Source: Mycolicibacterium poriferae (GTDB lineage Bacteria; Actinomycetota; Actinomycetes; Mycobacteriales; Mycobacteriaceae). Taken from it: a stretch of DNA of 64,000 nucleotides. Shown piece after piece: positions 53,281 to 61,779 of the stretch. Within the stretch, counting starts at the first letter, position 1, and each line of letters opens with the position of its first letter. The notes below the pieces were generated by a model, which was not told the DNA's origin, ran no database searches, and saw only the letters and a program-made list of their open reading frames with translations. Location: assembly GCF_010728325.1 (NCBI RefSeq), contig NZ_AP022570.1, positions 2,046,001 through 2,110,000 on the forward strand, written 5' to 3'. The translations under genes were made by a program, and so were the position numbers.

Positions 53281-54595
53281 ACCGCCGCTCCTGCATCCAC
53301 AACCGCATGTTGTGGCGCACCGTGCGGCCCACCAGCTTCGCCGACGGCACCATGTAGAGGCTGTCGAGCAGGCTGAACCGGCGCAGAAACCATTCCGCGA
53401 GAACAGGATCAGACTCCGCAGCACCCAGGAACTGGTCGAACAGCGAGCCCACCGGGCGGTACCACCACGGCATCGGGCCCTCGGCCCGGTGCAGGATCAG
53501 ATCGCCGATCGCGTTCATCGTCCACACCGGCCACGTCGTCTTGTTGGTGGCGGTCAGAAACGTCGTGGCCAGTTCGTCGGGCGGGCCCTGAAGCGCACGG
53601 CGCAGATGCCCGGCCTGCAGCGACGTCATCGTCATGCCCTGCCCGAACGTCGGATTGAAGCTCACCACCGCGTCCCCGAACGGCAGGATGCCCGGCGGGA
53701 AGCGGTCGAGTTCGTCGAACCGCCGCCACCGACTCGCCGGATACTTGTGCACCGCGACCTCACCCACCGGCTGCGCCTGCTGCACGGCGGCGCTGAGATG
53801 AGCCGGCAACAGTTCCTCGGCCAAGGCCTGCATCCCCGCGAAATCCTCTGGCGGAGGCACCTTTCCGACCCCGAACGTCGTCATCGTCCAGACGTCGTCC
53901 TCGTAGTAGAGCATGCCCAGCCCCAGCGGCTGCTCCCGCGACGCGCCCGCCACCACGACCTTCTCCCGGACCAGATCCTCTGGGATGGTGAGCCGGTGGG
54001 TGGCGTAGCCGATGCCGACCGCGACGCTGTCCTCGCGCGGCCGCTCGAACCCCCACTGGGGCAGCCAGGCCGGCAGCCGGGTGCCGCGACCCGTCGCGTC
54101 GATGACCAGATCGGCGTCGACGACCTCGCCGTCAGCGGTGCGCACCCCGGTCACCCGGTGCCCGTCGAAGACCGGCTCGTCGACGCCACGCTGCTGCACC
54201 GTGACGTTCGGCAGGGCGGTGACCCGGCTGCGGATCTGCCACTCCAGATGCGGTCGGCTCGGCACGTAGGCGGTGAACTCGTCCTGCAGGCGGTGCTGGG
54301 TGCCCAGCACGTGACCGGCCGCCCCGAAATGGATGCAGTCGGGCCGGTTCTCCAAGATCGGCACCCCGTCGGCCACCATGTCGGCCAGCAGCCCGGGGAA
54401 CAGCGACTCCAACTCCTCGGCGCCGCGCGCCATCAGCAGGTGCACGTGGCGGTCCTGCGGCGTGGCAGCGCGGCTGGCCGGTTCCGCCGGCAGGTCGTCA
54501 CGCTCGAACACCGTCACCCGGTCAGCGAACTCCGCCAGCACTTTGGCGGCACACAACCCGCCGATGCTGGCGCCTATCACCACTGCGTGTCTCAT
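53225..54595 (-). CDS. FAD-dependent oxidoreductase (Rv3254-like)
   Basis: From ATG 54595 (MRHAVVIGASIGGLCAAKVL) the protein is 456 residues. FAD motifs are GxGxxG-type GASIGG (7-12) with VFERDDL (29-35), DLVIDATGRGTRLPAWL (about 150-166) and GDAVVSFNPTFGQGMTMTSLQAGHLRRAL (about 284-312), the last typical of PHBH-fold flavin monooxygenases. The C-terminal 40 residues are basic and Ser-rich. The minus frame remains open far upstream across the APC permease gene, but that part is its antisense shadow. Order next to manA matches M. tuberculosis. The substrate is unknown. Confidence 0.85.
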   Translation of the reverse strand: MRHAVVIGASIGGLCAAKVLAEFADRVTVFERDDLPAEPASRAATPQDRHVHLLMARGAEELESLFPGLLADMVADGVPILENRPDCIHFGAAGHVLGTQHRLQDEFTAYVPSRPHLEWQIRSRVTALPNVTVQQRGVDEPVFDGHRVTGVRTADGEVVDADLVIDATGRGTRLPAWLPQWGFERPREDSVAVGIGYATHRLTIPEDLVREKVVVAGASREQPLGLGMLYYEDDVWTMTTFGVGKVPPPEDFAGMQALAEELLPAHLSAAVQQAQPVGEVAVHKYPASRWRRFDELDRFPPGILPFGDAVVSFNPTFGQGMTMTSLQAGHLRRALQGPPDELATTFLTATNKTTWPVWTMNAIGDLILHRAEGPMPWWYRPVGSLFDQFLGAAESDPVLAEWFLRRFSLLDSLYMVPSAKLVGRTVRHNMRLWMQERRSRSRRSPGTAGSAPARSA

Positions 54596-54640
54596 TGGAC
54601 CCATCGGATTACACGCTAGTGGGTACATTCCGCTGAAACG

Positions 54641-56140
54641 ATGACGAAAAGGGGACGGTCGATGGTTCAGGAACCGGTGACGCAGACCGTGGGGCGATGG
54701 CGGACCAAGTCCGTCGAGCAGTCGATCGCCGACACCGACGAACCCAGCACCAAGCTCCGCAAGGACCTGAACTGGTGGGATCTGACCGTCTTCGGGGTGT
54801 CGGTGGTGATCGGCGCCGGCATCTTCACCATCACCGCCTCGACCGCCGGCAACATCACCGGACCGGCGATCTCGATCTCGTTCATCATCGCCGCGATCTC
54901 CTGCGGGCTGGCCGCGCTGTGCTACGCCGAATTCGCCTCCACCGTGCCGGTGGCCGGCAGCGCCTACACGTTCTCCTATGCGACGTTCGGTGAGTTCATC
55001 GCCTGGATCATCGGCTGGGATCTGATCCTGGAGTTCGCCGTCGCCGCGGCGGTGGTCGCCAAGGGCTGGTCCAGCTATCTGGGCACCGTGTTCGGCTTCG
55101 CCGGCGGATCTGCCGAAGTGTTTGGGCTGCAACTGGATTGGGGCGCGCTGTTGATCATCGCGTTCGTCACCGCCATCCTGGCCTGGGGCACCAAACTGTC
55201 CGCCGGGGTCAGCCTGGCCATCACCGCCGTCAAGGTGGGGGTGGTGCTGCTGGTGGTCGCCGTCGGCGCGTTCTACATTAAGACCGAGAACTACTCGCCG
55301 TTCATCCCGCCCGCCGAGGCAGGGGAGGGCGGCACCGGCACCGAGCAGTCGCTGTTCTCGCTGCTCACCGGCGCCGAAGGCAGCCACTACGGCTGGTACG
55401 GGCTGCTGGCCGGCGCCTCGATCGTGTTCTTCGCGTTCATCGGCTTCGACATCGTCGCGACCACCGCCGAGGAAACCAAGCAGCCGCAGCGCGACATCCC
55501 CCGCGGCATCCTGGCCTCGCTGGGCATCGTCACCGTGCTCTACGTCGCCGTGGCGATCGTGCTGTCGGGGATGGTCAGCTACACCCAACTGCGCGACGCC
55601 GAAACGCAGAACCTGGCCACCGCGTTCGCGCTGAACGGCGTGGACTGGGCGGCCAAGGTGATCTCGATCGGCGCGCTGGCAGGCCTGACCACGGTCGTCA
55701 TCGTGTTGGTGCTCGGCCAGACCCGGGTGCTGTTCGCGATGTCGCGCGACGGGCTGATGCCCACACAGCTGGCCAAGACCGGGCGGCACGGCACGCCGGT
55801 GCGCATCACGCTGATCGTCGGCGTGGTCGTCGCGGTGACCGCGACGGTGTTCCCGATCGACAAGCTCGAGGAGATGGTCAACATCGGCACGCTGTTCGCG
55901 TTCGTGCTGGTGTCGGCCGGCGTGATCGTGCTGCGCCGGACGCGTCCTGACCTGCAGCGCGGCTTCCGGGTGCCGTGGGTGCCGGTGCTGCCGATCCTGG
56001 CGATCATCGCGTGCCTGTGGCTGATGCTGAACCTGACCGGGCTGACCTGGATCCGGTTCGGCATCTGGATGGCACTGGGCGTGGTCGTCTACTTCCTCTA
56101 CGGCCGCCGCCACTCGATCCTTGCGAATCGGGCGCGCTAA
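54641..56140 (+). CDS. APC-family amino acid permease (cationic amino acid transporter-like)
   Basis: This 499-residue protein has twelve to thirteen transmembrane helices. FGVSVVIGAGIFTITA (about 50-65) is the APC substrate loop. AFIGFDIVATTAEETKQPQRDIPRGIL (about 265-291) and LGQTRVLFAMSRDGLMP (about 361-377) are the CAT-type signatures. A GTG or ATG at 54641 or ATG 54662 may start translation. The last six codons and the TAA lie within the first 54-bp palindrome (56123-56176). It probably imports amino acids such as arginine. It is divergent from the FAD oxidoreductase with about 45 bp between starts. Confidence 0.9.
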   Translation: MTKRGRSMVQEPVTQTVGRWRTKSVEQSIADTDEPSTKLRKDLNWWDLTVFGVSVVIGAGIFTITASTAGNITGPAISISFIIAAISCGLAALCYAEFASTVPVAGSAYTFSYATFGEFIAWIIGWDLILEFAVAAAVVAKGWSSYLGTVFGFAGGSAEVFGLQLDWGALLIIAFVTAILAWGTKLSAGVSLAITAVKVGVVLLVVAVGAFYIKTENYSPFIPPAEAGEGGTGTEQSLFSLLTGAEGSHYGWYGLLAGASIVFFAFIGFDIVATTAEETKQPQRDIPRGILASLGIVTVLYVAVAIVLSGMVSYTQLRDAETQNLATAFALNGVDWAAKVISIGALAGLTTVVIVLVLGQTRVLFAMSRDGLMPTQLAKTGRHGTPVRITLIVGVVVAVTATVFPIDKLEEMVNIGTLFAFVLVSAGVIVLRRTRPDLQRGFRVPWVPVLPILAIIACLWLMLNLTGLTWIRFGIWMALGVVVYFLYGRRHSILANRAR

Positions 56141-56176
56141 AGCACCCACGCTGTCGCATAGCGCGCCGAATCCGCC
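56123..56176. repeat. 54-bp palindromic element, copy 1
   Basis: The arms GAATCGGGCGCGCTA and TAGCGCGCCGAATC enclose AAGCACCCACGCTGTCGCA. It supplies the permease stop TAA (56138-56140). A copy of equal length at 57064 closes the following DUF559 gene, and related copies lie at 61217 and 61727. Confidence 0.85.
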
Positions 56177-56217
56177 GTGGGTGGAACCGCGGGGAGTCGC
56201 GGTGCGTCACACCGGGC

Positions 56218-57081
56218 ATGCTCAGCGACTATCTGCGGCGCCAGGACGGAGTCATCACCTCCGAGCAGGCTCGGGCCGCGGGACTGAGTCGGCGCAGCGT
56301 GCAGCGCCGCGTGCAGTCCGGCCAGTGGCGTCGCTGCGGCCGGGGTGTGTACTTCGTCGACGACCGTCCGTTCTCGGACGCGGCTCGCATCCGCGCAGCG
56401 GTGTGGGGACACGGGTCACAGGCCGCCGCCAGCGGCCTGACCGCGGCCTCATGGCATGGCCTGACCCGGTTCGCCCCTGACATTGTTGAGGTCACGGTGC
56501 CGCGCGACAGCCACGGCCGACGCCATGAGGGCACCCGGGTCCGTCGACGTGACCTGCAGCGCTGCGACGTCATCGAGCTCAAGGGCATGCGGGTGACGTC
56601 GCTGAGCTTGACCGTCGTGGAAGCCGCCGCGCAGCGCGGAGGCGGGGCCAAATTGCTCGACACCGCACTGCAACAACGCCATGTCGACCTCCCCGGCCTC
56701 TGGCGCACCCACCTGCGCAACAAGGGTCGCACCGGTGCGCCGCGGTCTCGGCTGCTGTTACAAGCCGCGGCCGGGGGAGCCCACTCGGTGGCAGAGCGGA
56801 TCCTGCATCAACTGCTACGGGATGCCGGGATCGGCGGGTGGAAGGCCAATCATCGGGTCGGCGGTTATCGGGTCGACGTCGGATTCGCGGCGCAGAAGGT
56901 CGCGATCGAGGTGGACGGGTTCGCATTTCACAGCCACCCTGACGCGTTTCAGATCGACCGTCAGCGGCAGAACGACCTCGTCCTGCTGGGTTGGCAGGTG
57001 CTGCGGTTCACCTGGCTGGACCTCACCGCTTACCCGGAGCGGGTCCTTGCGCTGATCCGCTCGGCGATTTCGGCGCGCTGA
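56218..57081 (+). CDS. Second DUF559/AbiEi-like protein with Vsr-type nuclease fold, bracketed by palindromes
   Basis: This 287-residue protein has an N-terminal AbiEi-type winged helix, ITSEQARAAGLSRRSVQRR (13-31) followed by RRCGRGVYFVDD. Its C-terminal DUF559 core shows V219-D220, IEVDGFAFHSHPDAF with E231 and D233, then NDLVLLGWQVLRFTW, which resembles Vsr/PD-(D/E)xK nucleases. The acidic residues needed for metal binding are present. The gene begins 41 bp after one 54-bp palindrome, and its final five codons plus the TGA are inside a second. The layout matches the DUF559 gene at 43706. No partner toxin gene is adjacent. Confidence 0.77.
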   Translation: MLSDYLRRQDGVITSEQARAAGLSRRSVQRRVQSGQWRRCGRGVYFVDDRPFSDAARIRAAVWGHGSQAAASGLTAASWHGLTRFAPDIVEVTVPRDSHGRRHEGTRVRRRDLQRCDVIELKGMRVTSLSLTVVEAAAQRGGGAKLLDTALQQRHVDLPGLWRTHLRNKGRTGAPRSRLLLQAAAGGAHSVAERILHQLLRDAGIGGWKANHRVGGYRVDVGFAAQKVAIEVDGFAFHSHPDAFQIDRQRQNDLVLLGWQVLRFTWLDLTAYPERVLALIRSAISAR

Positions 57082-57117
57082 AGCACCGCTGCTGTCGCAT
57101 TGCGCGCCCGATTCACC
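57064..57117. repeat. 54-bp palindromic element, copy 2
   Basis: It begins GCGATTTCGGCGCGCTGAAG and ends GCGCGCCCGATTCACC. It shares the CTGTCGCAT loop segment with copy 1 at 56123 and has the same orientation. It supplies the stop TGA (57079-57081) of the second DUF559 gene and lies just upstream of the alkB promoter. Confidence 0.85.
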
Positions 57118-57148
57118 ATGGCGAGCTTTACAAAAGCCCTGCTTTGTA

Positions 57149-57177
57149 TAGACACGCGACAAACGAGCCTCTATAGT
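57149..57177 (+). promoter_or_regulatory. Candidate promoter of the alkB operon
   Basis: TAGACA (57149-57154) and TATAGT (57172-57177) are 17 bp apart, each one mismatch from sigma-A consensus. TATAGA/TCTATA inverted hexamers (57147-57152 and 57170-57175) overlap both elements and could be the binding site of the downstream TetR regulator. Confidence 0.6.
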
Positions 57178-57219
57178 CAACCGCACGAGGTGACTGCACT
57201 CACAGCAAGGAGGCATCGA

Positions 57220-58476
57220 GTGACCACGCAAGACATGCCGGCGATCGACATCGAGAACTGGCGCGACAAGAAGCGTTATTTGTGGCTGATGGGTCTGATC
57301 CCGCCCACGGCACTGTTCGTGATGCTGCCGCTGATCTGGGGGCTCAACCAGTTCGGTTGGCACGCCGCGGCGCAGGCGCCGTTCTGGATCGGTCCGATCC
57401 TGGTCTACATCCTGCTGCCCAGCCTGGACCTGAAGTTCGGCCCCGACGGGCAGAACCCGCCCGACGAGCTGATGGAGCGGCTGGAGAACGACAAGTACTA
57501 CCGCTACTGCACCTACATCTACATCCCGTTCCAGTACGCCAGCGTCATCTTCGGCGCCTACCTGTTCACCGCATCGAATCTGAGCTGGCTCGGCTTCGAC
57601 GGCGGGCTGGGCTGGCCGGCCAAGATCGGCCTGGCGCTGTCGGTGGGCGTGCTCGGCGGCGTGGGCATCAACACCGCCCACGAGATGGGGCATAAGAAGG
57701 ATTCCCTGGAGCGCTGGCTGTCGAAGATCACCCTCGCCCAGACCTGCTATGGCCACTTCTACATCGAGCACAACCGCGGCCACCACGTGCGCGTCGCCAC
57801 CCCGGAGGATCCGGCGTCGGCCCGCTTCGGTGAGACGTTCTGGGAGTTTCTGCCGCGCAGCGTGTTCGGCAGCCTGCGCTCGGCCTGGGAGATCGAGGCC
57901 AAGCGGTTGGAGCGCGCCGGCAAGAGCAAGTGGCATCCGTCCAACGACGTGCTCAACGCCTGGGCGATGTCGGCGCTGCTCTACGGCGTGCTGATCGCGG
58001 TGTTCGGCTGGGCGTTGATCCCCTACATCCTGATCTCGGCGGTCTTCGGGTTCACGCTGCTGGAGACGGTGAACTACCTGGAGCACTACGGACTGCTGCG
58101 GCAGAAGATGGACAGCGGCCGCTACGAACGGTGCGCGCCGGTGCACAGCTGGAACTCCGATCACATCGTGACCAACCTGTTCCTGTACCACCTGCAGCGC
58201 CACAGCGACCACCACGCCAACCCGACCCGGCGCTACCAGACGCTGCGCAGCATGGACGGAGCGCCGAACCTGCCCAGTGGATACGCGTCGATGATCGCGC
58301 TGACGTACTTCCCGCCGCTGTGGCGCAAGGTGATGGACCACCGGGTGCTCGAGCACTACGACGGCGACATCACCCGGGTGAACATCCACCCACGGGTGCG
58401 CGACAAGGTGCTGGCCCGCTACGGCACCGACGAGCGCTCGCGCGAGGAGCAGAGCAACACCGAGGCGGCCCGATGA
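57220..58476 (+). CDS. alkB: Alkane 1-monooxygenase
   Basis: GTG 57220 follows AAGGAGG by 7 bp and gives 418 residues. The membrane di-iron fatty-acid desaturase-like motifs are all present: HEMGH (154-158), HNRGHH (184-189), LQRHSDHH (about 325-332) and the NYLEHYG alkane-hydroxylase block (about 282-288), with six predicted transmembrane helices. AlkB hydroxylates medium- to long-chain n-alkanes at the terminal carbon using electrons from rubredoxin. The first rubredoxin gene overlaps its stop by 4 bp, and a second plus the TetR regulator follow. Confidence 0.96.
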   Translation: MTTQDMPAIDIENWRDKKRYLWLMGLIPPTALFVMLPLIWGLNQFGWHAAAQAPFWIGPILVYILLPSLDLKFGPDGQNPPDELMERLENDKYYRYCTYIYIPFQYASVIFGAYLFTASNLSWLGFDGGLGWPAKIGLALSVGVLGGVGINTAHEMGHKKDSLERWLSKITLAQTCYGHFYIEHNRGHHVRVATPEDPASARFGETFWEFLPRSVFGSLRSAWEIEAKRLERAGKSKWHPSNDVLNAWAMSALLYGVLIAVFGWALIPYILISAVFGFTLLETVNYLEHYGLLRQKMDSGRYERCAPVHSWNSDHIVTNLFLYHLQRHSDHHANPTRRYQTLRSMDGAPNLPSGYASMIALTYFPPLWRKVMDHRVLEHYDGDITRVNIHPRVRDKVLARYGTDERSREEQSNTEAAR

Positions 58477-58643
58477 GTGCCTACCGCTGTCCCGGCTGCG
58501 ACTACGTCTACGACGAGTCCAAGGGCGAGCCCCGGGAGGGCTTTCCGGCCGGGACGCCGTGGGAGGACGTGCCCGACGACTGGTGCTGCCCGGACTGCGC
58601 AGTACTCGAAAAGGTCGACTTCGAACCCGCTCTACAACGTTGA
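58473..58643 (+). CDS. rubA1: Rubredoxin 1
   Basis: This 56-residue protein starts MSAYRCPGCDYVYDESKGEP and has the two C-x2-C pairs (C6/C9 and C39/C42) that bind one iron. The spacing between pairs and the PEDV/PDDW segment match AlkG-type rubredoxins. It passes electrons from rubredoxin reductase to AlkB. The ATG overlaps the alkB stop. Its own TGA lies inside the third 61-bp palindrome, which separates it from the second rubredoxin. Confidence 0.94.
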   Translation: MSAYRCPGCDYVYDESKGEPREGFPAGTPWEDVPDDWCCPDCAVLEKVDFEPALQR

Positions 58644-58699
58644 GATTGCGCCCACCGCGACAAAGTGCGAGTAGCGGCCGCCGTGGGCGCAGCCTCAAC
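58639..58699. repeat. 61-bp palindromic element, copy 3
   Basis: It begins GTTGAGATTGC and ends GCAGCCTCAAC, with the shared core AAAGTGCGAGTAGCGGCCG. It has the same length as the copies flanking mazEF (25351, 26010) but differs more. It supplies the rubA1 stop TGA (58641-58643) and could attenuate rubA2 expression. Confidence 0.8.
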
Positions 58700-58725
58700 G
58701 CAATCTGAGAAAGGACAACTTCGAC

Positions 58726-58914
58726 ATGAGTGACAACGACTACAAGCTGTTCGTCTGCGTGCAGTGCGGCTTCGAATACGACGAAGCCAAGGGCTGGCCC
58801 GAAGACGGCATCGACCCGGGCACCCGCTGGGACGACATCCCCGAGGACTGGAGCTGCCCGGACTGCGGTGCGGCCAAGTCGGACTTCGAGATGGTGGAGG
58901 TCTCGCGGCCGTGA
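58726..58914 (+). CDS. rubA2: Rubredoxin 2
   Basis: This 62-residue protein, [20 protein letters not shown]..., has iron-binding C11/C14 and C44/C47 (CPDCGAAK). It is a separate rubredoxin type from the first (longer N-terminus, different loop), as usual for paired actinobacterial alkane-hydroxylase rubredoxins (RubA and RubB). It has its own AGAAAGGAC ribosome site. The next gene follows closely, and a GTG overlaps its stop. Confidence 0.94.
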   Translation: MSDNDYKLFVCVQCGFEYDEAKGWPEDGIDPGTRWDDIPEDWSCPDCGAAKSDFEMVEVSRP

Positions 58915-58988
58915 CCGCGTGGGCGGGGGTCGTGACGGGGCGGCTCGCCTCACTCGGCGCGTCACCGAGAAGCGATATTGTCGCGCGT

Positions 58989-59621
58989 GTGAGCAGCGCC
59001 CCCAATCGACGAGTCGCTCAGCGCGTGCCCTACGCCGAAGCGTCGCGGGTGCTGCTGCGCGACTCCATCCTCGACGGCATGCGAGAGCTGCTGCTCAACC
59101 GCGACTGGTCGTCGATCACGCTGTCGGACGTGGCGCGCGCCGCCGGCATCAGCCGCCAGACCATCTACAACGAGTTCGGCTCCCGGCAGGGCCTGGCCCA
59201 GGGGTATGCGCTGCGGCTGGCCGACCGGCTCGTCGACCAGATCCACGACGCGATCAACGACAACATCGGCGACGTCTACGCCGCCTTTCTGCAGGGATTC
59301 CGCGACTTCTTCACCGAGTCGGCGGCCGACCCGCTGGTGATCTCGCTGCTGACCGGCGGCTCCAAGCCCGACCTGCTGCAGATCATCACCACCGACAGCG
59401 CGCCGATCATCAACCACTGCTCGGCGCGGCTGACCGAATCGTTCATGGCGAGCTGGGTGCGGTGCAGCCAGGAAGACGCCGGCGTGCTGGCCCGCGCCAT
59501 CGTGCGGCTGGCAATGAGCTACGTCTCGATGCCGCCCGAAGCCGACCATGACGTCGCACGCGATCTGGCCCGGCTGATGTCGCCTTTCGCCGAACGGTAC
59601 GGTGTCATAGATACCGCTTAG
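58989..59621 (+). CDS. TetR family regulator of the alkB operon (AlkX-like)
   Basis: From GTG 58989 the protein is 210 residues. A GTG at 58911, overlapping the rubA2 stop, would add 26 residues and is an alternative. The N-terminal HTH reads ITLSDVARAAGISRQTIYNEFGSR (about 42-65) and the C-terminal ligand domain is helical. AlkX-type TetR proteins repress alkB-rubAB and respond to alkanes or fatty acids. The TATAGA/TCTATA repeat at the alkB promoter is a candidate site. It is the last gene of the alkane cluster before sahH. Confidence 0.9.
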   Translation: MSSAPNRRVAQRVPYAEASRVLLRDSILDGMRELLLNRDWSSITLSDVARAAGISRQTIYNEFGSRQGLAQGYALRLADRLVDQIHDAINDNIGDVYAAFLQGFRDFFTESAADPLVISLLTGGSKPDLLQIITTDSAPIINHCSARLTESFMASWVRCSQEDAGVLARAIVRLAMSYVSMPPEADHDVARDLARLMSPFAERYGVIDTA

Positions 59622-59740
59622 CCGGCAGAGCGCCTCCGCGCCTGTCCCGCGAGCCCGCAGGCTATGGGTGTCCGTGTCCGCATGGGTGTCGCCGATGAGC
59701 TGCGACACCAGCATCGACGAACGACAAAAAGGGGCTCTAT

Positions 59741-61204
<1,464 letters not shown>

Positions 61205-61205
61205 C

Positions 61206-61730
61206 ATGGTCTCGATGAATCGGGCGCGCACCACGACCACCGCGGTCGGCGTGCGCGCCCGATTCGCGTCGGTGCTGGCCGCAGCGCTCATGTTGAGCGC
61301 CTGTGGCCAAGGCGCGCAGGAGGATTCGGAAACCAGTACGGCGCCTGCGCTCGAGGTGCGTCACGACACCGCGCCGCTGGCCGAGATGTTCCCCCTACTC
61401 GGCGAACCCGAGTCGGCGTCGTGGATCATGTGGGACAACAGCCGCGTCGCCGAAGGCTCCCGGGTGAAGGTGGTGTGGATCGACGCCGTTGCCCAGGTGT
61501 CCCCGCAGACGATGGACCGCCTGGTCGCCGAGCACCCCACCGAGGCGCGCGGTCAGAAACCCGCCGTGCAGGCCGCGCTCGAACCCGAGCTGCCGCCCGG
61601 GCCGTTTCGCAGCGGCGTCGAGCTGAACATGGCGTTCGGCGGGGAAGGCAAGAGCACCCGGGTGTTTCTCGACGACACGCACGACGCCGTGGTGCTGCAG
61701 TCCTACACGATGGGCGCCGCCCCGGAGTGA
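61206..61730 (+). CDS. Lipoprotein of unknown function
   Basis: This 174-residue protein begins 2 bp after the sahH stop and carries a signal peptide with lipobox LMLSAC (Cys about 32). The mature part (about 33-174) contains PLLGEPESASWIMWDNSR and RSGVELNMAFGGEGKSTRVFLDDTHDAVVLQSYTMG, a small beta-rich domain I do not recognise. The first 20 codons (NRARTTTTAVGVRARF) are encoded by a perfect 15-bp-arm palindrome (61217-61265). The stop codon lies inside another related palindrome at 61727. It is unusual for a signal peptide to be built from a dispersed repeat, so a start downstream of the repeat cannot be excluded. Confidence 0.75.
   Translation: MVSMNRARTTTTAVGVRARFASVLAAALMLSACGQGAQEDSETSTAPALEVRHDTAPLAEMFPLLGEPESASWIMWDNSRVAEGSRVKVVWIDAVAQVSPQTMDRLVAEHPTEARGQKPAVQAALEPELPPGPFRSGVELNMAFGGEGKSTRVFLDDTHDAVVLQSYTMGAAPE
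61217..61265. repeat. 54-bp family palindrome inside the lipoprotein signal peptide
   Basis: GAATCGGGCGCGCAC (61217-61231) and its exact reverse complement (61251-61265) flank a 19-bp loop. The arms match the 54-bp family at 56123 and 57064. This copy lies inside an open reading frame and encodes part of the signal peptide. Confidence 0.75.
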
Positions 61731-61779
61731 ATCGGGCGCGTTATGCGACGGTCACTGTCGCGATTCGCGCCGAATTCAC
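61727..61779. repeat. 54-bp family palindrome shared by two gene ends
   Basis: It runs from GTGAATCGGGCGCG to CGCGCCGAATTCAC. It supplies the stop TGA of the lipoprotein (61728-61730) and, on the other strand, the TAA of the hydrolase (61741-61743) with its last dozen residues. It is in inverse orientation to the copy at 57064. Confidence 0.82.

Noticed and set aside
54596..56149. Very long minus-strand open frame continuing upstream of the FAD oxidoreductase
   Set aside because: It is antisense to the APC permease, is Arg/His/Asp-rich and low in complexity, and the conserved FAD domain starts only at 54595.
56815..58965. 716-codon minus-strand frame over the DUF559, alkB and rubredoxin genes
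   Set aside because: It crosses several well-supported plus-strand genes and has only low-complexity Arg/Val/His content.
59622..59740. Possible SAH riboswitch upstream of sahH
   Set aside because: I could not find the conserved GAGGAGCGCTGC-type core or the expected pseudoknot pairing, so there is no support beyond location.
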